A model generated the notes under the pieces. That model was given only the letters and a program-made list of their open reading frames with translations, searched no databases and was not told where the DNA came from. From NCBI GenBank assembly GCA_031424495.1, contig JANPHP010000478.1, positions 21,286 to 85,285 of the forward strand: a stretch of 64,000 bases of DNA, in the 5' to 3' direction. Below are positions 43,953 to 52,679 of the stretch, in pieces; the first letter of the stretch is position 1; every line of letters begins with the position of its first letter. This DNA comes from JADKCL01 sp031424495. GTDB lineage: Bacteria > Bacteroidota > Bacteroidia > J057 > JADKCL01. The position numbers were made by a program, and so were the translations under genes.

Positions 43953-45239
43953 TCAGGCAGGGCTGTGCAGCAGCGTCTTCACAAAGCCAGGCAGCGCAAA
44001 CGCAGCCTGATGGATGTCGCCGTTGTAGTATTTGAGATTGTGTTGCGTCGCAAAAGCCTCGGCCTTGGCAGCGTCAAAGTTGCGCAGCGGATGCTGATCG
44101 CCTTTGACAGAGAAGCTGAAGCTCCACATACCACTCGGGTAGGTCGGGATATAGGCGAGGTAGCAAGACACCTTGTCTTGGCCATAGATGCCACGGTAGC
44201 AATCAAAAATCTCGCGGAAAACCTCTGTATTGAAGCGAGGGCTCTCGCTTTGGGTCACCATGATGCCGTCGCTCTTGAGGATGCGGTGCACGCCACGGTA
44301 AAATTTGTCGGTGAAGAGGCCTTCCGCCGGGCCCACAGGGTCGGTCGAGTCGATGATCGCCACGTCAAATGCACCGTCGGCGCAATTGTTCACGTAGTCG
44401 ATGCCGTCGGCGACCAACAGCGTGAGGCGTGGATTGCCAAACTCAGCTGCGATCTCAGGCAGGAATTCTTTGGAGGCGTCGATCACCATGCCGTCGATTT
44501 CGACCATCACGACCTCCTCGACACCAGGGTAGCGCAGCATTTCGCGGGCTACGCCGCCGTCGCCACCGCCGATGATGAGCACCCGCTTGGGGTTGGGATG
44601 CACCTGCATCGCCACGTGGCTGATCATTTCGTGGTAGACGTACTCGTCTTTTTCAGTGGTCATGACCATGCCGTCGAGGGTCAAGAGGCGACCGTAGGCA
44701 TAGGTATCAAAGATTTCGACCTTTTGGAAGTCGCTCTGTCCTGCAAAAAGGCGGTCGCCTTTGTGGCGCAGAGAGAAAGCTGCGGTCTCGTTGCGCTCGG
44801 TAAACCACACGTTGCGCACGTTTTGAATCGATGCAGGCACGCCGCGGTCTGCGACGAAGCTGTCCACATCAAAGCTGCTCTTATTGAGCAAGCCTTCTTG
44901 ACCACGGAGCATTTCCATGGCAGAGGCATATTTGGCTTGGAAGGCATCCTTGAGGAATTTGTAGCAATCCCATGGATCGACCACTTCACCACAAGTAAAC
45001 ACGTCCACAGCTGCGTAACCATACTCAGGCCAAGTATGGATGGCAAGGTGACTCTCTTGAATCACGACCACACCCGACACGCCAAAGGGCGAGAAGTGGT
45101 GAAAAGTAGCGTTGATCACAGTCGCCTCAGCGTGCTTTGCCGCGCCTACCATGCTGTTCTCAATCAACATGACATCGTTGAGGATGTCGGGATTGCATTC
45201 GTAGTACTCGACCAAAATGTGCCTACCAAGTGAATTCAT
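43953..45239 (-). CDS. S-adenosylmethionine decarboxylase-spermidine synthase fusion
   Basis: Bifunctional polyamine enzyme of 428 aa. Residues 1-120 are a bacterial AdoMet decarboxylase (SpeD): the self-cleavage site Glu62-Ser63 in QESHLAIHTWPE (61-72), which yields the pyruvoyl cofactor, His68 and Cys83. Residues about 140-428 are spermidine synthase (SpeE): GGGDGG (224-229) for the nucleoside substrate and IIDSTDPVGP (295-304) with catalytic Asp. The fusion makes decarboxylated AdoMet and uses it to aminopropylate putrescine supplied by the downstream ureohydrolase. Similar fusions are known in scattered bacteria. The start is the ATG at 45239, with a -7 box upstream. Confidence 0.93.
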   Translation of the reverse strand: MNSLGRHILVEYYECNPDILNDVMLIENSMVGAAKHAEATVINATFHHFSPFGVSGVVVIQESHLAIHTWPEYGYAAVDVFTCGEVVDPWDCYKFLKDAFQAKYASAMEMLRGQEGLLNKSSFDVDSFVADRGVPASIQNVRNVWFTERNETAAFSLRHKGDRLFAGQSDFQKVEIFDTYAYGRLLTLDGMVMTTEKDEYVYHEMISHVAMQVHPNPKRVLIIGGGDGGVAREMLRYPGVEEVVMVEIDGMVIDASKEFLPEIAAEFGNPRLTLLVADGIDYVNNCADGAFDVAIIDSTDPVGPAEGLFTDKFYRGVHRILKSDGIMVTQSESPRFNTEVFREIFDCYRGIYGQDKVSCYLAYIPTYPSGMWSFSFSVKGDQHPLRNFDAAKAEAFATQHNLKYYNGDIHQAAFALPGFVKTLLHSPA

Positions 45240-45568
45240 TTCTTCTTAAAGATGAAAAGGTTAAAAGATTCAAAGAAGGTGCAAAACAACAAATTTATAG
45301 GGGGAAATAAAAGGAACATTATCCCTAACAAGCTAGCAGCGGCTGCACCCATTGCCTCGGTAGCAGGGCATGATACGGAGGTGGGGTACAAATGTTGAGG
45401 CTGGAGCATCGCTTCTTGGGGCAATTCGTCCAGCATGCCGAGACTGCCCTTGAATACAGCATTTTACCCGATCAAATAACAACCGATTTGTAAAGATTTT
45501 TTTGCGGAGAATGCATAATTCCTTCCCGATACACCGCTCGACCTACTGGCAAAATCAAGCAACGATGC
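45240..45568. other. Intergenic region
   Basis: About 330 A+T-richer bases between the SpeD-SpeE gene and the Kelch gene, both on the minus strand. It holds the -7 element for the polyamine operon at 45290-45297. I see no terminator for the Kelch gene, ORF or repeat. Confidence 0.45.
45290..45297 (-). promoter_or_regulatory. Possible -7 element for the polyamine operon
   Basis: The minus strand reads TAAATTTG, matching TANNTTTG, 50 bases before the fusion-gene start. No clear -33 box. Confidence 0.35.
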
Positions 45569-46972
45569 TCAACGCAAGAACTTGCGGTGATGCACGGTGT
45601 TTCCTGCTGTCCATTGAAATACATAAACGCCGCTCGGCAAGGTCGACAGGTCCCAATCAACCTGACCGCGAACCTGCTCCTGTCGCAGGGTGCGGCCACT
45701 CATATCGAGCAAAGCAACAGTGCCTTGTTCCAGTGGGAAAGGTATTTCGGGAACAAAGGTGAGTGCTGCTTGGGCGGGATAATAATGGAAATCCATCCTC
45801 GGCCCATCAACCATCTCTACAGACTCCACATTCGTGTAGTGGGCATTGCCATCCTGATCTTGCCAAACCAATCGGTAGGCTAGCCACTCAGCAGTCGGGC
45901 GAATGTCGGTGAATGTCGTGTTTGATGGTCCCATACTGGCAATTGCAGTGAATGCGTTGCCATCGAAGCTGCGTTCCAAACTGAGCTGCGTGATGGCCTG
46001 TGTGGACAGTTGCGTCCAATGCAAGGCGACATCCTGCCCTCGTCTTGCAGCAAACAACGTTCGGTCAGCATCGGGCAATACAACCAAACCGCAAAAGCCT
46101 TCAAGCGTAGCCACGGTGGAGCTGCCATTGAACCCACCTGCCACATACATGCAACCATTCACCACGGCACCATCGACGCGGTAGCGAGCCGTCGGGGCAT
46201 TTGCCCGGGTAGTCCAGGCATTCATCGCGGGGTCGTATGACTGATAGGAATTGCTGGCCGCGCCGGTATAACCTGCGACGAGGTGCAGCAAGGCACCGTC
46301 TGAACCTGCAGCATGAATATAGCGTGCCACGGGCATGGCCGCGACTGTCGACCAAGTATTGGTCGCGATGTCGTAGACCTCATTTGTGCCGACCCAACTG
46401 CTGGTATAGCCGCCAGCAATGTACATGCGGCCATTGATGAGGCCTCCTCGGGTTTGGTAGCGTGCTGTGGGAGCAGCAGCGCCACTGCTCCAAGTATTTG
46501 TCGCAATATCATAGATATCGAGCGAGCTCATCAAAACTCCATTCCACCCCGTCGCCATGTAGATCTTACCGTTGTAGGCTACAGCAGTGCCACCCATTCG
46601 CCCAACGGGAAGTGGAGCACCGGTGGACCAAGTATTGGTGGCGATGCTATAGATTTGATGATTGGTGAGCCAAGCACCGCCGTTTGTACCGCCTAGCACA
46701 TAGATTTTGCCAGCGTAGGAGGCCATCTGCGGATAGGCTGTCGGTATCGGAATCGGTGCCAAAATCGCCCATGTGTTCAAGCCGGGCGTGTAAACCTCGT
46801 TATTGGCGACCGCATTCCCCGAAATCGCATACAATTTCCCGCCTTCAGATGCGCAGCCCACGCCCCATCGGGCCGTAGGCATCGGCGCAAAAGTGGTCCA
46901 CTGCGCGTTGCCAGTCGCACAATACAAAATGTATGCGCAAAGCGCAAATGCGATAGTTAACCGACGTTTCAT
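45569..46972 (-). CDS. Secreted Kelch-repeat protein with T9SS sorting domain
   Basis: Extracellular protein of 467 aa from the ATG at 46972. The signal peptide ends near GNAQ. Six Kelch blades (about 25-310) each carry a variant of NTWSTxAxMPxAR followed by Gly-rich strands such as GKIYMATGW and GRMYIAGGY. A T9SS type A-like sorting domain forms the last ~75 residues (YYPAQAALTF to VHHRKFLR). Kelch propellers bind proteins or carbohydrates; the target is unknown. It lies beside another large T9SS protein gene on the same strand. Confidence 0.88.
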   Translation of the reverse strand: MKRRLTIAFALCAYILYCATGNAQWTTFAPMPTARWGVGCASEGGKLYAISGNAVANNEVYTPGLNTWAILAPIPIPTAYPQMASYAGKIYVLGGTNGGAWLTNHQIYSIATNTWSTGAPLPVGRMGGTAVAYNGKIYMATGWNGVLMSSLDIYDIATNTWSSGAAAPTARYQTRGGLINGRMYIAGGYTSSWVGTNEVYDIATNTWSTVAAMPVARYIHAAGSDGALLHLVAGYTGAASNSYQSYDPAMNAWTTRANAPTARYRVDGAVVNGCMYVAGGFNGSSTVATLEGFCGLVVLPDADRTLFAARRGQDVALHWTQLSTQAITQLSLERSFDGNAFTAIASMGPSNTTFTDIRPTAEWLAYRLVWQDQDGNAHYTNVESVEMVDGPRMDFHYYPAQAALTFVPEIPFPLEQGTVALLDMSGRTLRQEQVRGQVDWDLSTLPSGVYVFQWTAGNTVHHRKFLR

Positions 46973-47144
46973 TGCTTCCTGTTGATTCAAAAGGAAACTA
47001 AATTAAGCAAAACAAATGAAACGTGAAACCCCTAAACACTGTGATTGGCGATGCAAATACTTCTCGCCAGCGACCTGCAAGCAGTCGCAAATGCGCGTAA
47101 ATAATTGCGTGCATCATTGCTTGTACGAACACTTGCGCATTCCC

Positions 47145-49952
47145 CTACAACACCAAGCACTTCACCACCCGGCTCCAGCCCTCGCCCGTGACGCGGCAAA
47201 AATAAATGCCGCCAGCCAATCCGCCTGCCTTCAGCGCCAAGGCATGTTTGCCTGCCGCCAAATAACCCTCATGCACGCTCGCCACCATGCGCCCGCCTTG
47301 GTCGAATAGCTTCACGGAAACCGCATTCGCGACTGGCAAATCCAGCATCACGCGCGAGCCCGACACCAATGGATTGGGCGCAACCGCGACCACAGGTGCG
47401 GTCACGCCATCGCGCGGCTGCACAGCAACAGAAGGCGGCCCCAAAATCGTCGCCGACCAGATGCCATAACCATGGGTCGCGATAGAGGTGAAACCGTCTG
47501 ACCGACGGTAATCGATCATGTCGACCACCGACTTGCCAAGAGTTCCCGCAGCGAGTTGCGTCCAGACCGTGGCCGTGCCCTTCAAAGTATCCGTGGCATA
47601 GAGGCCGGTGCTCGTGGCGGCCAAATAGGAGTCGCCGTCGGCAAATGGTAGGATTTGCACCCAGCGGATCGAGGGCCCGTTGCCTGTGCCTGTGCTCGTT
47701 TGCTCCAAGTTGCCGGCGGCCTTGACCCAGGTCGTGCCGCCGTTGGTGGTGTACCAGATGCTGTACACGCTGTAATTGGAGTAGACGGCGACCACTTTGT
47801 CGGCGTCGTCGGGGTGCACTGCGAGGCAGCTTACATTGCCAGCTGTCGGCATGGTCGCCGCAGCGATGGACGTCATCGTGGGCGTAGCCGTGTTGGCGTT
47901 GTCGATGCGGTAGATCGCCCGCGCATCGGTGCCGACATAGAGCCGGTTGGCGGGGGTGCTGGAGATGCCGATCGCCGTAATTTGCGCTGTGCCCACGATG
48001 GTGTCGGGCAGCGTCGTCCAATTTGTGGTGATCGAGTCCCAGCCATTGTTGATGGCGATGGCACTGAGGTCGCTGTTGCGCCAGATGGCGCGCCCAGCAG
48101 GCACATACATCGCATTCTGGTCGTTGGGATCAAATACAAATGGGTTGATGAATTGATAATCACGTGCCCCGATCGGGTCGATTCGCTCAAATCCGGTCAC
48201 CACGCCCGATGCATTCAAGGTACACTTGGCGAGCACGCCGAGCTGCTTGGAAAAATAGTAGGTCGCCCCGCCATCCGCCACATGACAATAGGCTCCATCG
48301 CCACCCGCAACCCAAGCCCAGGGATCCGTTGGCAATTGCACATCCGTCCAGTATGAACCATTGTCCTGCAATCCGCCGACCATCACATCGCTGCCCGGCG
48401 TGCCATGGTCGATGGCCACCGTGTAAAACTGCGACACAAGGTAGCCGTTGTTGAGCGGGGTCCAGAGTGGCGTCGTTGCAGCTACGTCATCCGTGCGCCA
48501 GATACCGCCGTCATTCGCAGAGAAAAGTACATTGGGTTGGGTCGGATGAAAAAACAAAACATGCTGATCGGGATGCTGATTGGGGTAGAGCCCGTTGTAC
48601 AACACTGGCGTTCCCGCGCCCACTTCGTATCCGCCGACGTGGGTCGTATTTGTGGAGTCATTAAACGCCGTGGTGGAGCGATAGATATTGGTGCCGCCAA
48701 TGAAGACCATGTTGGTGTCGGATGGATTGACGACCGCGCAGAGGTCATAGCCGCCCTGCACGACAAATTTGTCGAATGGGCCACCCGTCGCGGGGATGTT
48801 TTGCGTTAGATTTTCCCATACGCCACCTGCCCCAGTGCCATCTCCTGAGATATAGGTGTAGCGGTACAAGGCGCTCCATTCGGGTTCACCCCTGAAATCG
48901 GTCGTCAATTTGCCGGATGCGGGATCGACATTGGACACCAAAAAATACACCCGATTCTCGTCGAGCGGATTGTAGGCCGAGACGATGCGGCTCCAGTAAG
49001 CGGGCATGAAAGTCGGGCTGATGTCGAAATAGTTCACGCCATCACCTGAGCGCCAGATGCCTTGGTCGGTGCCTGCATTGCCTCCCCCGCCGTCGTAGCT
49101 GCTCAGGGCCGCATAGACCTTGCCCGTGGGCGTCGTCATCACATTCGTGAAATAAGACAGGTTGGTGGAGACGCTGCCGAGCATGCGCGTCCATGAAGTG
49201 CCGCCATTGGTGCTGCGCATCACCGCGCCGAGCAAAGCGCAGTAGACGACATCGTTGACTGTGTCGTTGTTGTCCACAGCGACATTCCAAGTGGCGTCCC
49301 AGACATTGTCAAACGTCTGCGGCGAATTGGAATTGGTGGAGCTGATGACTGCCCAAGTGAGGCCGCCGTCGACCGACTTCATCAGGCCCGTTCCCAAATA
49401 AAAAGCCCCTCCCCCGCTTGCCGAGGTGCCATAAGCCTCGCCCGAAAGCGCATACCAGGTCTGCGTATGCCCGGGCCGCGTGTCCTGCGCAATCGAGTTC
49501 ACACCCGGATGCGCACTCGCCGCCGTCATGCGCGCCCAAGTCGTGCCCGCATTCGTAGAGCGCCAAATCCCGCCCGAGACGCCACCTGCCAGCAGCACAT
49601 TGCTATTCGTCACATCCATCGCAAAAGCGCGTGTGCGGCCGCCGAGGTTCCAAGGGCCACGGGCCGTCCAAGGCGCATTGAGCGAATCGGTTTTTTGGTT
49701 CAAATCATTGGGCAAGCCGGCCGCAAAAGCCAATTCCAGCGAGCGCATGCCCACCGGGATGCGTCCCGTCGCGGGATCGGCAAGCCGTTTCAATTCCCAA
49801 GCCTTGCGAGCCTCGGAATATTCCTCGCCATCGCTGTTGTAGAGCGCATCGAGGCCAGGTTTAGGGGAATGCGTATTTGGTTTGGGAGCAAAGGCAAAGA
49901 TGACAGCCGCCAAGGCCAAAGCACCAAACAAGTAGAAATAGCTTTTTCTCAT
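47145..49952 (-). CDS. Secreted BNR/sialidase-fold propeller protein with T9SS sorting domain
   Basis: Extracellular protein of 935 aa. After a hydrophobic signal (about 5-22) and a ~70-residue lead there is a long propeller built of BNR (Asp-box) repeats of the SxxxGxTW type: STNAGTTWARM, SVDGGLTWAVI, STNGGTSWTRM and TTNGGTTWVKA. The last ~75 residues form a T9SS type A-like sorting domain (VAPNPLVSG to RVVKCLVL). BNR propellers of this VPS10/sortilin-like class are often secreted hydrolases or adhesins. No sialidase Arg triad is evident, so catalysis is doubtful. It may be surface-attached. Confidence 0.86.
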   Translation of the reverse strand: MRKSYFYLFGALALAAVIFAFAPKPNTHSPKPGLDALYNSDGEEYSEARKAWELKRLADPATGRIPVGMRSLELAFAAGLPNDLNQKTDSLNAPWTARGPWNLGGRTRAFAMDVTNSNVLLAGGVSGGIWRSTNAGTTWARMTAASAHPGVNSIAQDTRPGHTQTWYALSGEAYGTSASGGGAFYLGTGLMKSVDGGLTWAVISSTNSNSPQTFDNVWDATWNVAVDNNDTVNDVVYCALLGAVMRSTNGGTSWTRMLGSVSTNLSYFTNVMTTPTGKVYAALSSYDGGGGNAGTDQGIWRSGDGVNYFDISPTFMPAYWSRIVSAYNPLDENRVYFLVSNVDPASGKLTTDFRGEPEWSALYRYTYISGDGTGAGGVWENLTQNIPATGGPFDKFVVQGGYDLCAVVNPSDTNMVFIGGTNIYRSTTAFNDSTNTTHVGGYEVGAGTPVLYNGLYPNQHPDQHVLFFHPTQPNVLFSANDGGIWRTDDVAATTPLWTPLNNGYLVSQFYTVAIDHGTPGSDVMVGGLQDNGSYWTDVQLPTDPWAWVAGGDGAYCHVADGGATYYFSKQLGVLAKCTLNASGVVTGFERIDPIGARDYQFINPFVFDPNDQNAMYVPAGRAIWRNSDLSAIAINNGWDSITTNWTTLPDTIVGTAQITAIGISSTPANRLYVGTDARAIYRIDNANTATPTMTSIAAATMPTAGNVSCLAVHPDDADKVVAVYSNYSVYSIWYTTNGGTTWVKAAGNLEQTSTGTGNGPSIRWVQILPFADGDSYLAATSTGLYATDTLKGTATVWTQLAAGTLGKSVVDMIDYRRSDGFTSIATHGYGIWSATILGPPSVAVQPRDGVTAPVVAVAPNPLVSGSRVMLDLPVANAVSVKLFDQGGRMVASVHEGYLAAGKHALALKAGGLAGGIYFCRVTGEGWSRVVKCLVL

Positions 49953-50201
49953 GCAGAAACGGCAGGCGGATAGTGCGCTGCCGTAATGTGAAGATATGAA
50001 TTTTTGGGAAGCGTATTGAATCGGGGGCTGATGCCTGTCCCTTTCAAGGAACGGGAGCGCACGCTGATCGATTTCCCGCCTACGCCCAGGCGCACACGGT
50101 CTGGCGGGTGAACGCGTTCAAATAGGTGAAAGAGCATTCCACAACCCAAGGCCGCAGCATCCAATACTATTCCAATCAATTTCACCTGCCGAAAATTACC
50201 C

Positions 50202-51173
50202 CTATCGCATCCCCTTTTTCAAAAACGCCACAAAATCCTGCACCTCACGCATATAGCCTGCTCTCGCCAACTCCTTTCCATTCGCATCGATAATCACAAA
50301 TAAAGGAGAGGTTGTGGTTCCAAATTTTTGCTGCTGCAAATCCATGATCTGAGCGCCTTTGTGAGAGAATGTTTGTTTAGGAGCGCTGCCGTCAGATTCA
50401 TCTGCTGCAATGTATGGCTGTGTATCATCCGCATAGCCCTCGAAGGCCACAAAATGCGCGTCGATCATTGCCATTACCGTCGAGTCCGAAAGCACCAAGC
50501 TTTCCATCTTGCGACAATTTGCAGCGGTATAACCATTGAAAAAGAGCAAAGCATTTTTGTCAGCAGCCTTGGCAGCTTTCAAAACCGCGTCGAGATCTTC
50601 CAGCGGAGCGAAGTCGTATTTGAAGCGTTCGACCTTCGGTGGTTGCTCGGCGGCAAGCTTCTGTGCGTAAAGATTATAGGCTTCGAAATAAGTAAACGCG
50701 CCCGGCTTCAAAGTCATCAAGAACAACTTCATCGCGTTCAGGGCCTCAGGGTTCATGCCCATCGCCTCAAAGACAACCTTGTCTTCGTCCCAGTCGGCGA
50801 GGTCCACGATCTTGGATTTGAGTTCCCGCGACCGGATAAAGCCCTCCCGAAACCGCGGATACTCTGGTTCTTTTTTGAAGCGATCGATATGCTCGACCAA
50901 GGTCTGCAGCGTGAGTGGCTTTTCGTCGATCATGCAATTCAATGCAATCATCGACAAAGTCGCGCCATCGAGCATCGCAATCTCGACGGTGTCCATTCTG
51001 CCGCAAGCCCAGAGCGCGGAGCGCTCATCTGCGGTGAGGTGATAGGGCATGATCGACATCTCTTGCTTGGTGAATGCAGGGGATTGTTGCAGGGCTTTGC
51101 TGCAATCGATGGGTTTGCAGGAGGTGAGGAGGGCTAGGAGGAGGAGGATTTGTAGGATGTGGGTTTTTGGCAT
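50202..51173 (-). CDS. Thioredoxin-fold lipoprotein with a single active-site-like cysteine
   Basis: Lipoprotein of 323 aa from the ATG at 51173, with lipobox LTSC near residue 18. The N-terminal half is helical. The C-terminal ~140 residues form a thioredoxin-like domain (ADKNALLFFNGYTAANCRKME, then SPLFVIIDANGKELARAGY with the cis-Pro preceded by Ser). The usual CxxC is reduced to ANCRK with a single Cys, so disulfide exchange would need an unusual mechanism. DUF255/thioredoxin_7-type proteins in Bacteroidota are similar. An in-frame start at 51230 is less likely. Its role is probably envelope redox or folding, uncertain. Confidence 0.7.
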   Translation of the reverse strand: MPKTHILQILLLLALLTSCKPIDCSKALQQSPAFTKQEMSIMPYHLTADERSALWACGRMDTVEIAMLDGATLSMIALNCMIDEKPLTLQTLVEHIDRFKKEPEYPRFREGFIRSRELKSKIVDLADWDEDKVVFEAMGMNPEALNAMKLFLMTLKPGAFTYFEAYNLYAQKLAAEQPPKVERFKYDFAPLEDLDAVLKAAKAADKNALLFFNGYTAANCRKMESLVLSDSTVMAMIDAHFVAFEGYADDTQPYIAADESDGSAPKQTFSHKGAQIMDLQQQKFGTTTSPLFVIIDANGKELARAGYMREVQDFVAFLKKGMR

Positions 51174-51269
51174 TTTGGGGGAGTTGGATTTGGGATGCAA
51201 GATAGGGGATTTTTTTGGGGGAGGGTGCACAGATTAAATCGAATACCACAATACCCGCAAAGCTAAACG

Positions 51270-51291
51270 AGGGCCAACGCATATTGGCCCT
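51270..51291 (-). terminator. Hairpin downstream of the STAND/LRR operon
   Basis: An 8-bp inverted repeat (AGGGCCAA/TTGGCCCT, 6-base loop) about 180 bases beyond the end of the LRR gene. There is no real T run, so the terminator call is weak. Confidence 0.4.
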
Positions 51292-51473
51292 TGTATTTGC
51301 TGTTTCATTTCAGCAGGTAGTTCAATACCAAACCTAGTGCGGTTTATCAACGGCATCATAATGGAGTATTTGTATCCAGCAATTTCCAGCATGTGCTCCA
51401 AAGCGGCCTGCACAATGGATGCAAAAATTGTATTGGGTCTACTTCAAATTGTAGTTGATGGAGGGAGCCGAGT

Positions 51474-52679
51474 TCAATCAAAGTAGACCTTGCAATTCGG
51501 TAGGTTTTCTTGCATTTGGTTCTCGAGAAGGATCCGCTGTTCCTTGGATTTCACACACTGATTGCCGCCAAGATAGAGGCTTTTCAAAGCCTTTAAGGAT
51601 AAGATTTCCGGAGGGAATTCGTTCAAATAATTGCCCGACAAATCCAAAGCCTCTAGCGCCTGAAGATTGCGAAACCCTTTGGGCAGCATACTGATACGGT
51701 TGTTGCTCAGATCAAGAATCGACAATGATTTAAACTCGCCTATCCTTGAATTCAGCAGACTAAGTTTGTTTCCACCCAACAATAATACTTTGAGACCACT
51801 AAAATAATATATCCGTTTATTGAGGTAGGATAGTTGAATGTTTGCAAGATCAAGGACATATACCGGATTGGATTTAATCAACTTTGAAAATACGCCAGAA
51901 AATAGGCTTCCATTCACAATTTCGACGACGGTGCGTGCATTCCGATCAGAGGCTTTCCAACGTTTCTGTAGCTTAGTGTTGCTAAAGTCGACGGTCCACT
52001 TCAAATCCAAACCTATCTTGGGTGATTCAAAGACTTCAGAGTTCTCGGTTTTGGTGCGTTGCCCATGACGGTCAATGATAAACAGTGTGTCGTCGATGAC
52101 AACTCGCGCATAACCAAGCCGCTCAAATTGCTCGGCGTGGGTGAACTGATAGGGAATGATCGCCTCTCCATTCTTGTTCACGTAGCCAAACTTTGAGCCG
52201 TCGAAAGCCAAGGCTAGACTGCCCTCAAAAAAGTAAAATGCTTTTATGATGGCTTCGTTTTTGGCCACTTGTTTTTGTATCTCTTCCTTTGCAGCCTCCG
52301 CTTCGACCCTTCGCTGTTCTTGTTTCCAATTACTATTGATCAATTCTCGGTTTTTATCCTCCAATTCTGCAAGGAGATGCGATAAGGAGTCCCGGCTCAT
52401 TAGCGCCTCCTTGCGGGCCTTTTGTGCCGAAACTCGCAAGCCGTCGATGGTCTTGAATACTTGGATCAGACCCTCGTCGATCTCAACCGAACTCGAATCA
52501 GGACAATGGCCTCGTGCGGCCGCGTAGACATTGATCGCGAGCTCAAAATCTCCAGCATTTGACAGGCGTTGCGCCTTCTTTAACAGACAGTTGCAGTCTG
52601 TGCAGGAATTCACCTGAGCTTGCAGCATGATCGGCAATATGACCAAGCATACTGAGAGTGGTCGCAATATCCTTTTCAT
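51474..52679 (-). CDS. Secreted LRR and WG-repeat-like protein (conflict-system component)
   Basis: Protein of 401 aa. The signal peptide (about 1-21, ending LQAQ) is followed by a helical, TPR-like segment with paired cysteines (SCTDCNC, 26-31), then a coiled coil (about 85-145). Next is a WG-repeat-like region (FYFFEGSLALAF, FGYVNKNGEAIIPYQF, 148-206) and about five leucine-rich repeats (273-375; LKVLLLGGNKLSLL, LSILDLSNNRISML, LEALDLSGNYLNEF). It is the last gene of the TIR-SIR2-STAND operon, overlapping the STAND gene by four bases. LRR and WG modules fit a ligand-recognition part. Location in the periplasm or outer envelope is inferred from the signal peptide. Confidence 0.78.
   Translation of the reverse strand: MKRILRPLSVCLVILPIMLQAQVNSCTDCNCLLKKAQRLSNAGDFELAINVYAAARGHCPDSSSVEIDEGLIQVFKTIDGLRVSAQKARKEALMSRDSLSHLLAELEDKNRELINSNWKQEQRRVEAEAAKEEIQKQVAKNEAIIKAFYFFEGSLALAFDGSKFGYVNKNGEAIIPYQFTHAEQFERLGYARVVIDDTLFIIDRHGQRTKTENSEVFESPKIGLDLKWTVDFSNTKLQKRWKASDRNARTVVEIVNGSLFSGVFSKLIKSNPVYVLDLANIQLSYLNKRIYYFSGLKVLLLGGNKLSLLNSRIGEFKSLSILDLSNNRISMLPKGFRNLQALEALDLSGNYLNEFPPEILSLKALKSLYLGGNQCVKSKEQRILLENQMQENLPNCKVYFD

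Noticed and set aside
42855..45233. A 792-codon plus-strand open frame opposite the polyamine operon
   Set aside because: It is the antisense of two well-supported enzymes and is His/Val/Ala-rich in the way antisense of high-GC third positions is. No family pattern is visible.
47655..48356. A 233-codon plus-strand frame inside the BNR protein gene
   Set aside because: Antisense shadow rich in Val/Asp/Arg with no start signal or family pattern.
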